Shown: positions 53,225 to 61,859 of the stretch, piece after piece
Layout of the letters: each line of letters opens with the position of its first letter
Position numbering within the stretch: position 1 is the first letter of the stretch
Assembly (NCBI RefSeq): GCF_016101585.1
Contig: NZ_JACFQG010000002.1
Span: 496,001-560,000, forward strand
Source of the DNA: Bifidobacterium polysaccharolyticum
Lineage (GTDB): Bacteria > Actinomycetota > Actinomycetes > Actinomycetales > Bifidobacteriaceae
DNA: 64,000 bases
Direction: 5' to 3'
Position numbers and translations under genes: made by a program
The notes under the pieces: model-generated
Seen by the model: only the letters and a program-made list of their open reading frames with translations
What the model was told of the DNA's origin: nothing
Databases searched by the model: none

Positions 53225-56200
53225 GTTCCGTAGGGCGCAATTCCGCCATCATGGCCACCGGCACCGCGGCCTCCCGTGTGACCGGACAGATCCGCACCAT
53301 CCTGCTGGCGGCCGCCATAGGCACCACCGGAATCGCGGCCGACGCCTACCAGACCGGCGCCATGATTCCTCAGGTCATGTTCACCCTGATCTCGGGCGGC
53401 ATCTTCAACGCCGTACTGGTCCCGCAGATCGTACGCACCCTCAAGGAGCGGGACGCAGCAGACCGGCTGAATAAGCTGATCACGGTCGCCATGGTCCTCC
53501 TGGCCCTGTTGACCCTGCTGCTGATGCTGGGCACCCCGGTGCTGACCACCATCTATCTGAACTCCAAATGGAACCCGGCCCAGCGTGCCCTGGCCAACTC
53601 CTTCACCCTCTGGTGCATGCCGCAAGTGTTCTTCTATGGGCTCTACACGGTCCTGGGTCAGATCCTGGCCGCCAAGGGCCGGTTCACTGCATACGCCTGG
53701 AGCTCGGTGGGCGCCAACGTTATCAGCTGCCTGGGCTTCCTGGTCTTCATCTTCCTGTTCAGCAACGCCCGCAATCAGCCGGTCGGCTTCTGGGACGACG
53801 GTAAGGTGGCCTTGACCGCTGGAGCCTGGACCCTGGGCGTGGCCTTCCAGGCACTGGTCCTCTTCATCCCCCTGATCATGAGCGGCTTCCGCTATCGCCC
53901 TCGCTGGGGTCTGCGTGGAATAGGCCTGCGATCCATGGGGTCGGTAGCGGCATGGAGCATGTGCGTGGTCATCGTCGACCAGCTGGCCAACGTGGTCAAT
54001 GCCCGCATCAACAACGGCGCGCCCCTTGAAGGCAACCCGTTTGACATCGCTGGCAACGGCTCCTATCAGAACGCCTACACCATCTTCATCCTGCCCTATT
54101 CCCTGGTAGCCGTCTCGGTCAGCACGGCCCTCTTCCCCAAGCTGTCCAAAGCGGTTTCGGACGGCCGCATTGGGGATGCCCGCAATGATCTGAGCCAAGC
54201 CCTGCGCAACGTCGGACTGGTCATGTTCTTCTTCGCCGCAGTCCTGTTGGCAATTCCAGTGCCCATCACACGAGCCCTGCTGCCCTCGGTAAGCGTCCAT
54301 GAGTCTGTCCTTATCTCAGGACCGCTGATAACCCTGTCCCTGGGGCTGGTCCCCTCAAGCGCCTTCCTGCTCATTCAGCGCACCTTCTACGCCTTTGAGG
54401 ATGGGCGGCATCCTTTCATCTTCGCAGCCGTCTCCAACACCATCCAGGTAGCACTGGTTCTGGTATCCATACGCTTGTTCCCTCCCCGCTACTGGGCAGC
54501 GCTGGTAGGCCTGAGCCTGTCCCTGAGCAGCATCCTCAGTTTCCCTGCCCTGACTCACATGCTGCGCAGCCCCTTCCAGGGGAATCTGGACGAGCGGCGG
54601 ATTCTGACCACTTACGCCAAGGCTTTCCTGGCTGCGGGATTGGCCCTGGCAGCAGCCCTGACAGTCAAGACCCCGGTGACCCACCTAGTCGGCGCCTGGA
54701 TTCAGGGCCGACAGGGCCACATGAGCTGGGTGCAGGCACTCTTCATCTGCGTGGTCATCACCCTGCTGACGGCGGTCATCTATGTCGTGACCCTGGTAGC
54801 CCTGCGCACTGAGGAATTCACCCAACTCCTGATCGACCTGGCCCGTCGACTAGGCAGGACAGCCCGGCACCCCGTCCGCAGCATGGACGCTCTGCAGGGA
54901 CGACCCTCCCGGCTGGCCGACCGCTCGGTCAGGGTGGTGCACTCCTCCTCCCCTGACTCCGCTCTGCCCGGCATGGACGCAGCACTGGAGAACTTCGAAG
55001 AGGCCCGTGAGTCCGACGCTGATGGAGAATCCGCGATAGCCGGACCCCCACCGGCCCCTCCGGCCCAGCAACCCGTTAGGATTGTACCTAGGAACAGCAA
55101 GGTCCACCACGGTGTCGCCGACTACAGGCGACGCCCCACTTCTGATGAGAGCTCGGCAACCATGAACGCGCATATCGGAGACACCATCCTCGGCAGATAT
55201 ACCCTGGTCACCCTGCTCCGCCGCGCGAACGGTCTGAGCGCCTGGCGGGCCAAGGACAAGGTCCTGGAAAGGGACTGCCAGCTCTTTATCGCCGGGGATT
55301 CCACCTGCATGGACCGGATCAACGTCAACGCTTCCAGCCTGGCGCTGAACAAGGACCGCCGCTTCACCCCGGTCTACCAGCTGCACACTCGTGACAAGGT
55401 CTCCCTGATCGTCACCGCCCCCGATGCCGGCATGTCCTTGAGGGACTACATGCACGGACCCGCTGGGGGAACGCTCAGCGACCGGGCCATCGGCACCATC
55501 ATGGGAGAGGTCACCGAGGCCATGCGCACCCTGCATGCCGCCGGCATGGTCGACTATGCGGTCTCCACGAGCACCATCAGGCTGGCACCAGCCTCGATCA
55601 CCCTGGCCGATGCACCTATATCGCCCATGCTCGAGCACCCGTCGGTCTCGACTGAGATGGGACTGACGGACGAGGAGTATGCCATACACGAGCTGGCCGG
55701 CGTGCTCTATGCCATGCTGACCAGACGGGCTAATCAGGACGGACGACAGCCTAGTCTGCAGGAGCTGCCCAAGCAGACCCCGGAAGAGTTCAAAATCATC
55801 TGCATGCGCGGGCTGGGCCTGGCTAATGAGCAGGGAGCCGTGCCGGTTCCGCTGGTCACATTGGCAGAGCTCTCGGCCCTGCTCAGCCCCTGGGTCCCGC
55901 CAGAGGAGCTGACCGACAGCGATCTGATTTGGCCTGAGATGGACGGCCGTGCCTCCATCGAAGCTGTGGCCCTGCGCCCGGTGGATCCCAAGAATGTACT
56001 CCCGCTTCCCGCAGGGCTGACCTCCTCGGCCCTGCCTGCCGCGCAGACCGTATCTCACCATGAGCCGCACTGGAAGACCAACCAACTGCTCTTTCCCGGT
56101 CGCAGCGAGATTGAAATGCTCAATCCAGAGGATACGGATACCGACCTCTTCTCGCTCTTTGACGAGCGCCAGCGGCTGCGCTCGCTGAACAGCTCCTCCC

Positions 56201-57423
56201 GCAAGACCGCAGCCATGGATGTGAGCGCACTCAGGGCGACGGCAACCAGACCCACAGCCATGAATGAGGAAGAGTCCAAAGCTGTGACCGGACGGGTGCC
56301 GACCGTCAAAAGTGATCAGCGTAAGCCCTCCGAGACTCTCAGCGGCAACGGCGTGACTGCCGACAATCCCGTGGAGCGAGGCTTCTCCCAGTGGGACTTC
56401 CACAAGTCCGGCAACAGCCAAGCCAAGGCAACCTCCAACCTGAGCGCACCACAGGGCAACGTCGATTCGCGTGCGCGCCAAGCAGGAGCTGCGGCTGCAG
56501 AGCCTATTGTCGCAGGAGAATCTGCGGCCCGGAATGCACACTCCCCTTCCGCCGCTGCTGACAAGACCAAGGCACCTAGCAAAGCGTCCAGCCAAGCGAA
56601 CCGGTCCTTTAAGAACCACGATTTCGATGAGGAGGAGCAGAAAACCACAGTTATGGAGCCGCTGCCCCCCAGCTTCACGCCTGAAATCCACTCCATGCCC
56701 GCTCCGGTGACTTACTCGGTTCTTCCCGACGATGAGCAGGATAATGATCTGGACGATGAGGCCGATATGGCTAACACCCGCCTGTTCGGCCGCTTCACGA
56801 CTCGCTCAGTGGTTATTGCCATAGCGGCGGTAATCGTTGTGGTGGCCCTGGTCTGGGCTCTCTCGACCATTACCGGGTCCCGATCCAGAGTCGGCAAAAG
56901 TGAGGGCGGCTGGCCGGTCATGTCCAACGTGCCCTTCCCAGGCAAGACCAATGAGAGTGAAGAAGCAACCCCCTCCGGCAATGACAACGGCGATGACCAA
57001 GCTCAGTCCGGCACTGATGCTAGGAACGACAAGGTCAGCCACGCTGACAAAAAGGCGGGCAAGGTTCCCGATCCGCCCAAGCCCAAGAACACCACGGCCT
57101 ATCCGATTAGCCGCCAGCTCTTCCTCAACAAACCCGCCGGCCTGCAGGGCTATGGATGGTATATGCATCTGACCCAGCCGGAAGAGGTCTCTCGCCTGAC
57201 CATCGTCGCGCCTCAGAGCGGTGGCCATGCCCAGATCTATGCGAATTCCACGGCGGCTCAGCCCAACCAAGGACAGCCGCTGGCCGACTTCAGCTTCGAT
57301 GCCTCCGGAACCACCCAGGTCACCCTGCGAGAACCGGTGACGACTCAGGACCTGGTCGTCTGGGTCCCCATGGATGGCATGCCAGGAAACACCCTGCGCT
57401 TCACTTCCGTTCAGGCTTTCTGA
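53221..57423 (+). CDS. murJ: Lipid II flippase MurJ fused to a pseudokinase domain
   Basis: A 1400-residue protein. Residues about 1-540 form the MurJ/MviN transporter ('ASRVTGQIRTILLAAAIGTT', 'ADAYQTGAMIPQVMFTLISG') that flips lipid II in peptidoglycan synthesis. After a linker, about 650-885 is a kinase-like domain ('GDTILGRYTLVTLLRRANGL'). It lacks the active-site set: where HRD is expected it reads 'HAAGMVDYAVSTSTIRLAPA', and the DFG site reads 'LADAPISP'. It is therefore a pseudokinase, as in mycobacterial MviN, where a phosphorylated form binds an FHA protein. A helix at about 1195-1218 precedes an extracytoplasmic C-terminal domain. Low-complexity linkers lie between. Confidence 0.92.
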   Translation: MSSVGRNSAIMATGTAASRVTGQIRTILLAAAIGTTGIAADAYQTGAMIPQVMFTLISGGIFNAVLVPQIVRTLKERDAADRLNKLITVAMVLLALLTLLLMLGTPVLTTIYLNSKWNPAQRALANSFTLWCMPQVFFYGLYTVLGQILAAKGRFTAYAWSSVGANVISCLGFLVFIFLFSNARNQPVGFWDDGKVALTAGAWTLGVAFQALVLFIPLIMSGFRYRPRWGLRGIGLRSMGSVAAWSMCVVIVDQLANVVNARINNGAPLEGNPFDIAGNGSYQNAYTIFILPYSLVAVSVSTALFPKLSKAVSDGRIGDARNDLSQALRNVGLVMFFFAAVLLAIPVPITRALLPSVSVHESVLISGPLITLSLGLVPSSAFLLIQRTFYAFEDGRHPFIFAAVSNTIQVALVLVSIRLFPPRYWAALVGLSLSLSSILSFPALTHMLRSPFQGNLDERRILTTYAKAFLAAGLALAAALTVKTPVTHLVGAWIQGRQGHMSWVQALFICVVITLLTAVIYVVTLVALRTEEFTQLLIDLARRLGRTARHPVRSMDALQGRPSRLADRSVRVVHSSSPDSALPGMDAALENFEEARESDADGESAIAGPPPAPPAQQPVRIVPRNSKVHHGVADYRRRPTSDESSATMNAHIGDTILGRYTLVTLLRRANGLSAWRAKDKVLERDCQLFIAGDSTCMDRINVNASSLALNKDRRFTPVYQLHTRDKVSLIVTAPDAGMSLRDYMHGPAGGTLSDRAIGTIMGEVTEAMRTLHAAGMVDYAVSTSTIRLAPASITLADAPISPMLEHPSVSTEMGLTDEEYAIHELAGVLYAMLTRRANQDGRQPSLQELPKQTPEEFKIICMRGLGLANEQGAVPVPLVTLAELSALLSPWVPPEELTDSDLIWPEMDGRASIEAVALRPVDPKNVLPLPAGLTSSALPAAQTVSHHEPHWKTNQLLFPGRSEIEMLNPEDTDTDLFSLFDERQRLRSLNSSSRKTAAMDVSALRATATRPTAMNEEESKAVTGRVPTVKSDQRKPSETLSGNGVTADNPVERGFSQWDFHKSGNSQAKATSNLSAPQGNVDSRARQAGAAAAEPIVAGESAARNAHSPSAAADKTKAPSKASSQANRSFKNHDFDEEEQKTTVMEPLPPSFTPEIHSMPAPVTYSVLPDDEQDNDLDDEADMANTRLFGRFTTRSVVIAIAAVIVVVALVWALSTITGSRSRVGKSEGGWPVMSNVPFPGKTNESEEATPSGNDNGDDQAQSGTDARNDKVSHADKKAGKVPDPPKPKNTTAYPISRQLFLNKPAGLQGYGWYMHLTQPEEVSRLTIVAPQSGGHAQIYANSTAAQPNQGQPLADFSFDASGTTQVTLREPVTTQDLVVWVPMDGMPGNTLRFTSVQAF

Positions 57424-57432
57424 GCATGACTA

Positions 57433-57475
57433 TGGGTCGACGGCAACAAATGCGAATCATCCCGACGTCGACCCA
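57433..57475 (+). terminator. Hairpin after murJ
   Basis: TGGGTCGACG (57433-57442) pairs with CGTCGACCCA (57466-57475), a perfect 10-bp stem with a 23-nt loop and no T-tract, in the 243-bp gap before the aminotransferase. Confidence 0.5.
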
Positions 57476-57666
57476 CAGACCACTCGTCGACCGCAATTGC
57501 CTGCAAGCCCCATGGACCCAATCAGCCAGACATGGCTGCCTACCCATCCGTATGCCGATACTATGGGTGTACCGAAATGGTAATGTGTTGGATTTTTCCT
57601 CCTACATAGCGTCCGCAGGTAATACAGTTTCCTTAGACAACGGCGGCAGGAAGGCGGAAGTCAGTT

Positions 57667-58950
57667 ATGGCGGATGATCCCAATATCGCGTCCAAGGTCA
57701 TCAAGAACGATCCTTGGTATAGCTCCTATGCAACACGAGCCGAGCAGATGCGCGCCTCCGAGATTCGCGCCCTCTTCGCCGTGGCCAATCGGCCCGAGGT
57801 GGTCTCCCTGGCCGGCGGCATGCCCTACCTGGGCCGGATGCCTTTCGATAAGTTGGCCGATCAGCTTGGCGACATGCTACGGAGCAAGGGCCAGGTGGCC
57901 TGGCAGTATGGGTCAGCACAGGGCGATCCCCATCTGCGCGAAGACGTGCTGCCCATTATGGAGCTGGAAGGCATCAAGGACGTCCAGCCGGATGATGTGG
58001 TTATCGTCAACGGTTCCCAGTCGGGACTGGACCTGATTACCAGGATCATGTGCGACCCCGGCGATGTGGTACTGGCTGAGGCACCCAACTATGTAGGTGC
58101 CTTGGGTGTCTTCCAATCTTTCCAGGTCGATGTGGTCAATGTGGCCATGGACGGAGACGGACTGATTCCCGAGGCTCTGGAGGAGACCATTCTGGAGCAG
58201 CGCCGCCAGGGCAAGGCGGTCAAGTTCCTCTACACTGTGCCCAACTTCCATAACCCAGCCGGCGCCACCATGAGCGTCGAGCGGCGTCCACAAGTCATCG
58301 AGATCGCCCGAAAATACCACGTGCTCATCGTGGAGGACAATCCTTATGGACTGTTGGCCTTCAACGGCCAAACTTATCCGGCCCTGCGCTCTTACGACTC
58401 CGAGGGCATTGTTTATCTGAGCAGCTTCTCCAAGATCATCGCTCCGGGCATGCGCGTGGCCTGGATGGTTGCACCTCCTGGAATCAGACAGAAGCTGGTT
58501 CTGGCCAATGAGTCAGCCATCCTTTGTCCTTCCAACATGAGCCAGATGACCATCACCACCTATCTGGACAACTTCGACTGGAAATCGCAGATCAACGATT
58601 ACCGGGGGATGTACAAGGAACGTTGCGATGCCATGGACGAGGCTTTGAAGGAATACCTGCCCTACTGTTCATGGCTCAAGCCCAAGGGCGGCTTCTACAT
58701 CTGGCTGAAGATACCCCAGGGGCTCAACGCCAAGGAGATGCTGCCCAGGGCAATCACCGCCAAGGTGGCTTACGTGTCGGGCACAGCATTCTACGATAAC
58801 GGGGAGGGCGCGGACCATATGCGCTTGTCCTTCTGTTACCCCACTCCCGATCGGATCCGAGAGGGAATACGCAGACTGTCCACGGTCATCGAGAATGAAC
58901 TCGCCACCGTCCGGCTGTTCGAGCCCGACAGCGGCAAGGAAAGGGGCTGA
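57667..58950 (+). CDS. PLP-dependent aminotransferase class I/II (LysN/2-aminoadipate-like)
   Basis: A 427-residue cytoplasmic enzyme without a DNA-binding domain. 'VVSLAGGMPYLGRMPFDKLA' and 'GQVAWQYGSAQGDPHLREDV' are typical of the 2-aminoadipate aminotransferase/MocR catalytic branch. 'KFLYTVPNFHNPAGATMSVE' and 'IVEDNPYGLL' hold the conserved Asn and Asp-x-Tyr, and 'VYLSSFSKIIAPGMRVAWMV' the PLP lysine. It ends three bases before the ligase gene, so the two are probably one operon. Confidence 0.91.
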   Translation: MADDPNIASKVIKNDPWYSSYATRAEQMRASEIRALFAVANRPEVVSLAGGMPYLGRMPFDKLADQLGDMLRSKGQVAWQYGSAQGDPHLREDVLPIMELEGIKDVQPDDVVIVNGSQSGLDLITRIMCDPGDVVLAEAPNYVGALGVFQSFQVDVVNVAMDGDGLIPEALEETILEQRRQGKAVKFLYTVPNFHNPAGATMSVERRPQVIEIARKYHVLIVEDNPYGLLAFNGQTYPALRSYDSEGIVYLSSFSKIIAPGMRVAWMVAPPGIRQKLVLANESAILCPSNMSQMTITTYLDNFDWKSQINDYRGMYKERCDAMDEALKEYLPYCSWLKPKGGFYIWLKIPQGLNAKEMLPRAITAKVAYVSGTAFYDNGEGADHMRLSFCYPTPDRIREGIRRLSTVIENELATVRLFEPDSGKERG

Positions 58951-58953
58951 ATC

Positions 58954-60156
58954 ATGGCGGCCAAGCACAGCAAGACACCACGGCAACAGACCGGCGGCAA
59001 AACCCCGGCAGTCGGCAAGGCCAAGACAACCGCGAGCGCAACGACGACCACAGCCGCCAGCTCGGCCAACACTGCGTCCACGGCTACAGGCGAAGTGGTC
59101 AAAAGAGCCAGGCGAACCTCGCATCGCTCCATCCGCGAGGCCACGCCGGTCACCATGGACGATGTCCTATCTCTGGCGAGCAAGGCCACCAAGCGTGCCG
59201 ATAAGTCGCTTTTGGTTATCTGCGGCGGCCTCAGCCATGAGCGCGATGTCTCCATAAGCTCGGGCCATCGAGTCCAAGGATTCCTGGAGGAGGCCGGATG
59301 GACGGTCCACGTCCACGACATGGACGGCTCGCTCCTGCCATACCTGACCGACGAATCGACCCGCCCTGATCTGGTCTGGCCTTTGCTGCACGGCGCCAAC
59401 GGCGAAGACGGCTCCATCCGTGATGTCTTGGAGATGGCTGAATTGCCTTACATCGGATCCCGAGCCAAGGCCTCCCGGACCGCTTGGAGCAAACCCATCG
59501 CCAAGAACGTTGTCCGCATGGCCGGATTGCAGACGCCACATTCCGTGACGCTGCCCGAATCCATGTTCCGCGAGCTGGGAGTCGAACCCGTTATCGACAT
59601 GCTTCTAGGTTCGCTGGGACTCCCGCTCTTCATCAAGCCCACCATGGGCGGCTCAGCCATGGGTTGCACCATGGTAACTGAACAGAGTCAGCTCACTCAG
59701 GCGTTGATCAACTGCTTTGCCTACGGTGATGTGGCCCTGATCGAGCAGGCTGTAACGGGCACTGAAGTCTCCGTCTCCATCCTCGAGTTTGACGGACACC
59801 CCCTGGTTCTGCCTCCGCTCGAAATCTGGACTCCCTCAGGTACCTACGACTTCGAGGCTCGCTCCACCCCCGGTCCGACGGAGTTTTATGTTCCGGCCCG
59901 ACTGGATGCCAAAACCACACAGGCTGTGAGCGATGCTGCATTGACCGCCCACCGGGCTTTGGGACTCCGCGATATCTCACGCACCGACTTCATCGTCGAT
60001 GCCCAGGGTCAGCCGCAATTCCTGGAGTCCAACGTGGCGCCCGGCATGACAGACACTTCGCTTTTGCCGCAATCAGCCCTGGCTGCAGGCTACAACCTGC
60101 CAGAGCTATACACTGCATTGGTCCAATCGGTTTTGGATCAAAAACGAACCGACTGA
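58954..60156 (+). CDS. ddl: D-alanine-D-alanine ligase family protein with N-terminal extension
   Basis: A 400-residue ATP-grasp ligase. The family core begins near residue 86 ('SLLVICGGLSHERDVSISSG') and includes 'PLLHGANGEDGSIRDVLEMA', 'PLFIKPTMGGSAMGCTMV' and the late 'FLESNVAPGMTDTSLLPQSA', where most Ddl enzymes have NTLPGMT. The first 85 residues are Ala/Thr/Lys-rich and absent from typical Ddl, which is about 300-350 residues. D-Ala-D-Ala synthesis is the first guess; another dipeptide or cell-wall amino acid ligase is possible. It follows the aminotransferase by 3 bp. Confidence 0.85.
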   Translation: MAAKHSKTPRQQTGGKTPAVGKAKTTASATTTTAASSANTASTATGEVVKRARRTSHRSIREATPVTMDDVLSLASKATKRADKSLLVICGGLSHERDVSISSGHRVQGFLEEAGWTVHVHDMDGSLLPYLTDESTRPDLVWPLLHGANGEDGSIRDVLEMAELPYIGSRAKASRTAWSKPIAKNVVRMAGLQTPHSVTLPESMFRELGVEPVIDMLLGSLGLPLFIKPTMGGSAMGCTMVTEQSQLTQALINCFAYGDVALIEQAVTGTEVSVSILEFDGHPLVLPPLEIWTPSGTYDFEARSTPGPTEFYVPARLDAKTTQAVSDAALTAHRALGLRDISRTDFIVDAQGQPQFLESNVAPGMTDTSLLPQSALAAGYNLPELYTALVQSVLDQKRTD

Positions 60157-60204
60157 AACCTCAAAGCCTGCCTGGTTCTGCCTACCATTCGGCAAGCATG
60201 AGTG

Positions 60205-60257
60205 AAGTCCGCATGATGCCTAGCGTGCAAATTGCGCAATATGCATCATGCGGACTT
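60205..60257 (+). terminator. Terminator-like hairpin after the ligase gene
   Basis: Perfect 15-bp stem (60205-60219 with 60243-60257) around a 23-nt loop that can fold further, 49 nt past the ligase stop. The 3' arm ends in GGACTT, then GTAATA. Confidence 0.75.
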
Positions 60258-60507
60258 GTAATATACGTAGTTTGCAAACACAGCCAGAGCAAATAGTGCG
60301 TAAGACGAGCACGCTACACACAGCGCGAACTAACAGTTTGTAATCATTAAACCCGATGTTCTATTCTGCGTTCATTATTCTCAGCATCATTCTTCTCTGG
60401 AGCCAAATACCTGTTATTCACCATTCATCATCCACCATTCATCGTCAGTTATTTCCTCTCCCCCTATTTGCTAATCTCGACTCCCAGCTTCTCCTTTGCT
60501 CTCCTAT

Positions 60508-60517
60508 CCCCCCCCCC
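60508..60517. repeat. Homopolymeric C10 tract
   Basis: Ten consecutive C in otherwise AT-richer spacer, preceded at 60418-60442 by two copies of CACCATTCATC. No gene depends on it that I can defend; such tracts slip easily in replication and sequencing. Confidence 0.7.
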
Positions 60518-60532
60518 TACTATTCCGCCAAA

Positions 60533-60580
60533 GCCAACATTCGAACCAACATTGAAACCAACATTGAAGCCGACTTCGAT
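60533..60580. repeat. Tandem repeat of a 12-nt unit (four copies)
   Basis: GCCAACATTCGA, ACCAACATTGAA twice, then GCCGACTTCGAT: two identical central units flanked by diverged ones. Because the unit is divisible by three, a short frame through it gives a four-residue repeat, but that frame has no ribosome site and is not called. Confidence 0.7.
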
Positions 60581-60758
60581 TGAAGGATTTGTTTAATCAG
60601 GTCCCTGTTTTTACATTGTCGGCTTATGCTGACTCGCAGAAGAGATGCAATCCAATAAATGGCCGATGTCAGAATGGCTAGTCACTCTCCAAGATTCAAC
60701 TCACAATAGACGGCTGTCTCGCTCCACATCCATGCATGCAATCGTGGTCGGTATCGAA

Positions 60759-60774
60759 TGTTTCACGTGAAACA
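60759..60774. other. parS: parS site (perfect ParB-binding consensus)
   Basis: TGTTTCACGTGAAACA, identical to the consensus, within a 22-bp perfect palindrome (60756-60777). ParB binds it to organise and segregate the origin region. The spacer 60157-61399 around it holds the terminator, repeats, this site and a hairpin at 61098-61119; no gene is credible there. Confidence 0.93.
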
Positions 60775-61097
60775 TTCTGTGGTGATCAACTTACTTCGTC
60801 GACTCCTGCGAGAGTCCCACACGATACAACACTTATGCCCGGCTACGAATGTTGCCCGTTAAAAGTGCGAATCTAATAAAGATATGAGTCAGAAAACAGC
60901 GAAGACAGCCTTCACGGTATTGCGACGCTACAGGGTCTAGATCAGTCAACACAAGATGGTTTTACCCAAGATGTTTATCAAGCAGACTTGATTACATATA
61001 GTTGTAGGCATCACTGCTTTTCCATCTTCGAAAAGCGAGCTATCGCTACTATGCCATCAAGAACCTCGAACGAGAACTGAGTCAGCGCCGGTAAATC

Positions 61098-61119
61098 GCA
61101 ATGCCGTCACCGGCATTGC
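61098..61119. terminator. Compact hairpin in the parS spacer
   Basis: GCAATGCCG-TCAC-CGGCATTGC, a 9-bp stem with a 4-nt loop. It resembles an intrinsic terminator stem but has no clear T-tract and no assignable gene. Confidence 0.5.
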
Positions 61120-61399
61120 TGCATCTATTCATTTACCTCGATTCGTTCGTCCTCATCGCTGCGAACACGATCTTCCTATCCGAATTCATCGATCGAGTCA
61201 TATCGCTTACGACCGGCTCGCTCCCCCGCGGCCGTCCTAAGCCCATTAAAAGCCAATAGATACCTTGCAGGTCAGTGGATACATATGTACAGGCGCATCC
61301 GTCCTTATTGAAAGACCATACTTTCGTAAGACCGAACAAACAATTGAAACCGTACCCACCGATATTGAATCGTCTACGACCTAGCTAGCTAGATATTCC

Positions 61400-61750
61400 C
61401 TACTTGTCTTTTTTGCTTTCCTTGTTCTTGTCCGATGCGCGCCAAGAACTTTCAACAGGTTCTTCTTGAATTGATGATGAATATCGTTCGCTACTCCCAG
61501 CAGTCATATCTTCATCGGCCCCAAGGCTTTTGTCTGTAGTCAGAGAATCAGCATCCAACTCGTCGTCATTGTCATCAGGGCTTGGTGGGTTCCAAAAACG
61601 CCAGCTATGCCAGCTGTCATCCCCGCTCTTATCATCTGTTTGATGGCTGGGATGCTCCCGCAGCAAACGGTCAACTCGGAGCATAAACCAGATCAGCACC
61701 AGAATCGTCCCAAGATTGGTTAGGATGGCGACTATCACAGTTTTCTCCAT
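61400..61750 (-). CDS. Small single-pass membrane protein, function unknown
   Basis: A 116-residue protein with one N-terminal membrane helix ('VIVAILTNLGTILVLIWFML') and a hydrophilic, acidic and Ser-rich cytoplasmic tail that ends in Lys residues. No family is recognised. It is divergent from trxB with 109 bp between and lies in AT-richer DNA. The helix/tail layout and a clean frame to the ATG at 61750 favour a real gene. Confidence 0.6.
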   Translation of the reverse strand: MEKTVIVAILTNLGTILVLIWFMLRVDRLLREHPSHQTDDKSGDDSWHSWRFWNPPSPDDNDDELDADSLTTDKSLGADEDMTAGSSERYSSSIQEEPVESSWRASDKNKESKKDK

Positions 61751-61824
61751 GATTCAAGAATAGCCTGCCGGTGTCAGAACCGAGCTTACTGTGAGATAAC
61801 ACGCGACCTTTTCGCCCACCGCAT

Positions 61825-61853
61825 GTGACTCGGTCATCCTGAATGGATACAGT
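61825..61853 (+). promoter_or_regulatory. trxB promoter giving a leaderless transcript
   Basis: GTGACT (61825-61830), a 17-bp spacer and TACAGT (61848-61853) end six bases before the trxB ATG at 61860. Transcription would therefore begin at or next to the A of the start codon, and no Shine-Dalgarno is visible. Confidence 0.6.
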
Positions 61854-61859
61854 AGCGTT

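Noticed and set aside
54850-56691. 613-codon minus-strand frame inside murJ
   Set aside because: Antisense to the linker and pseudokinase of MurJ; composition is biased and no start signal is present.
60533-60580. Tandem 12-mers as a CRISPR array
   Set aside because: Units are contiguous with no spacers, too short, and no cas genes are present.
60356-60583. 75-codon frame with a hydrophobic start and a four-residue repeat tail
   Set aside because: No ribosome site, and its apparent features come from AT-rich sequence, the C10 tract and the 12-mer repeats.
60157-61399. Origin of replication (oriC)
   Set aside because: No cluster of TTATCCACA-type DnaA boxes was found here; the origin is expected beyond parB, outside the window.
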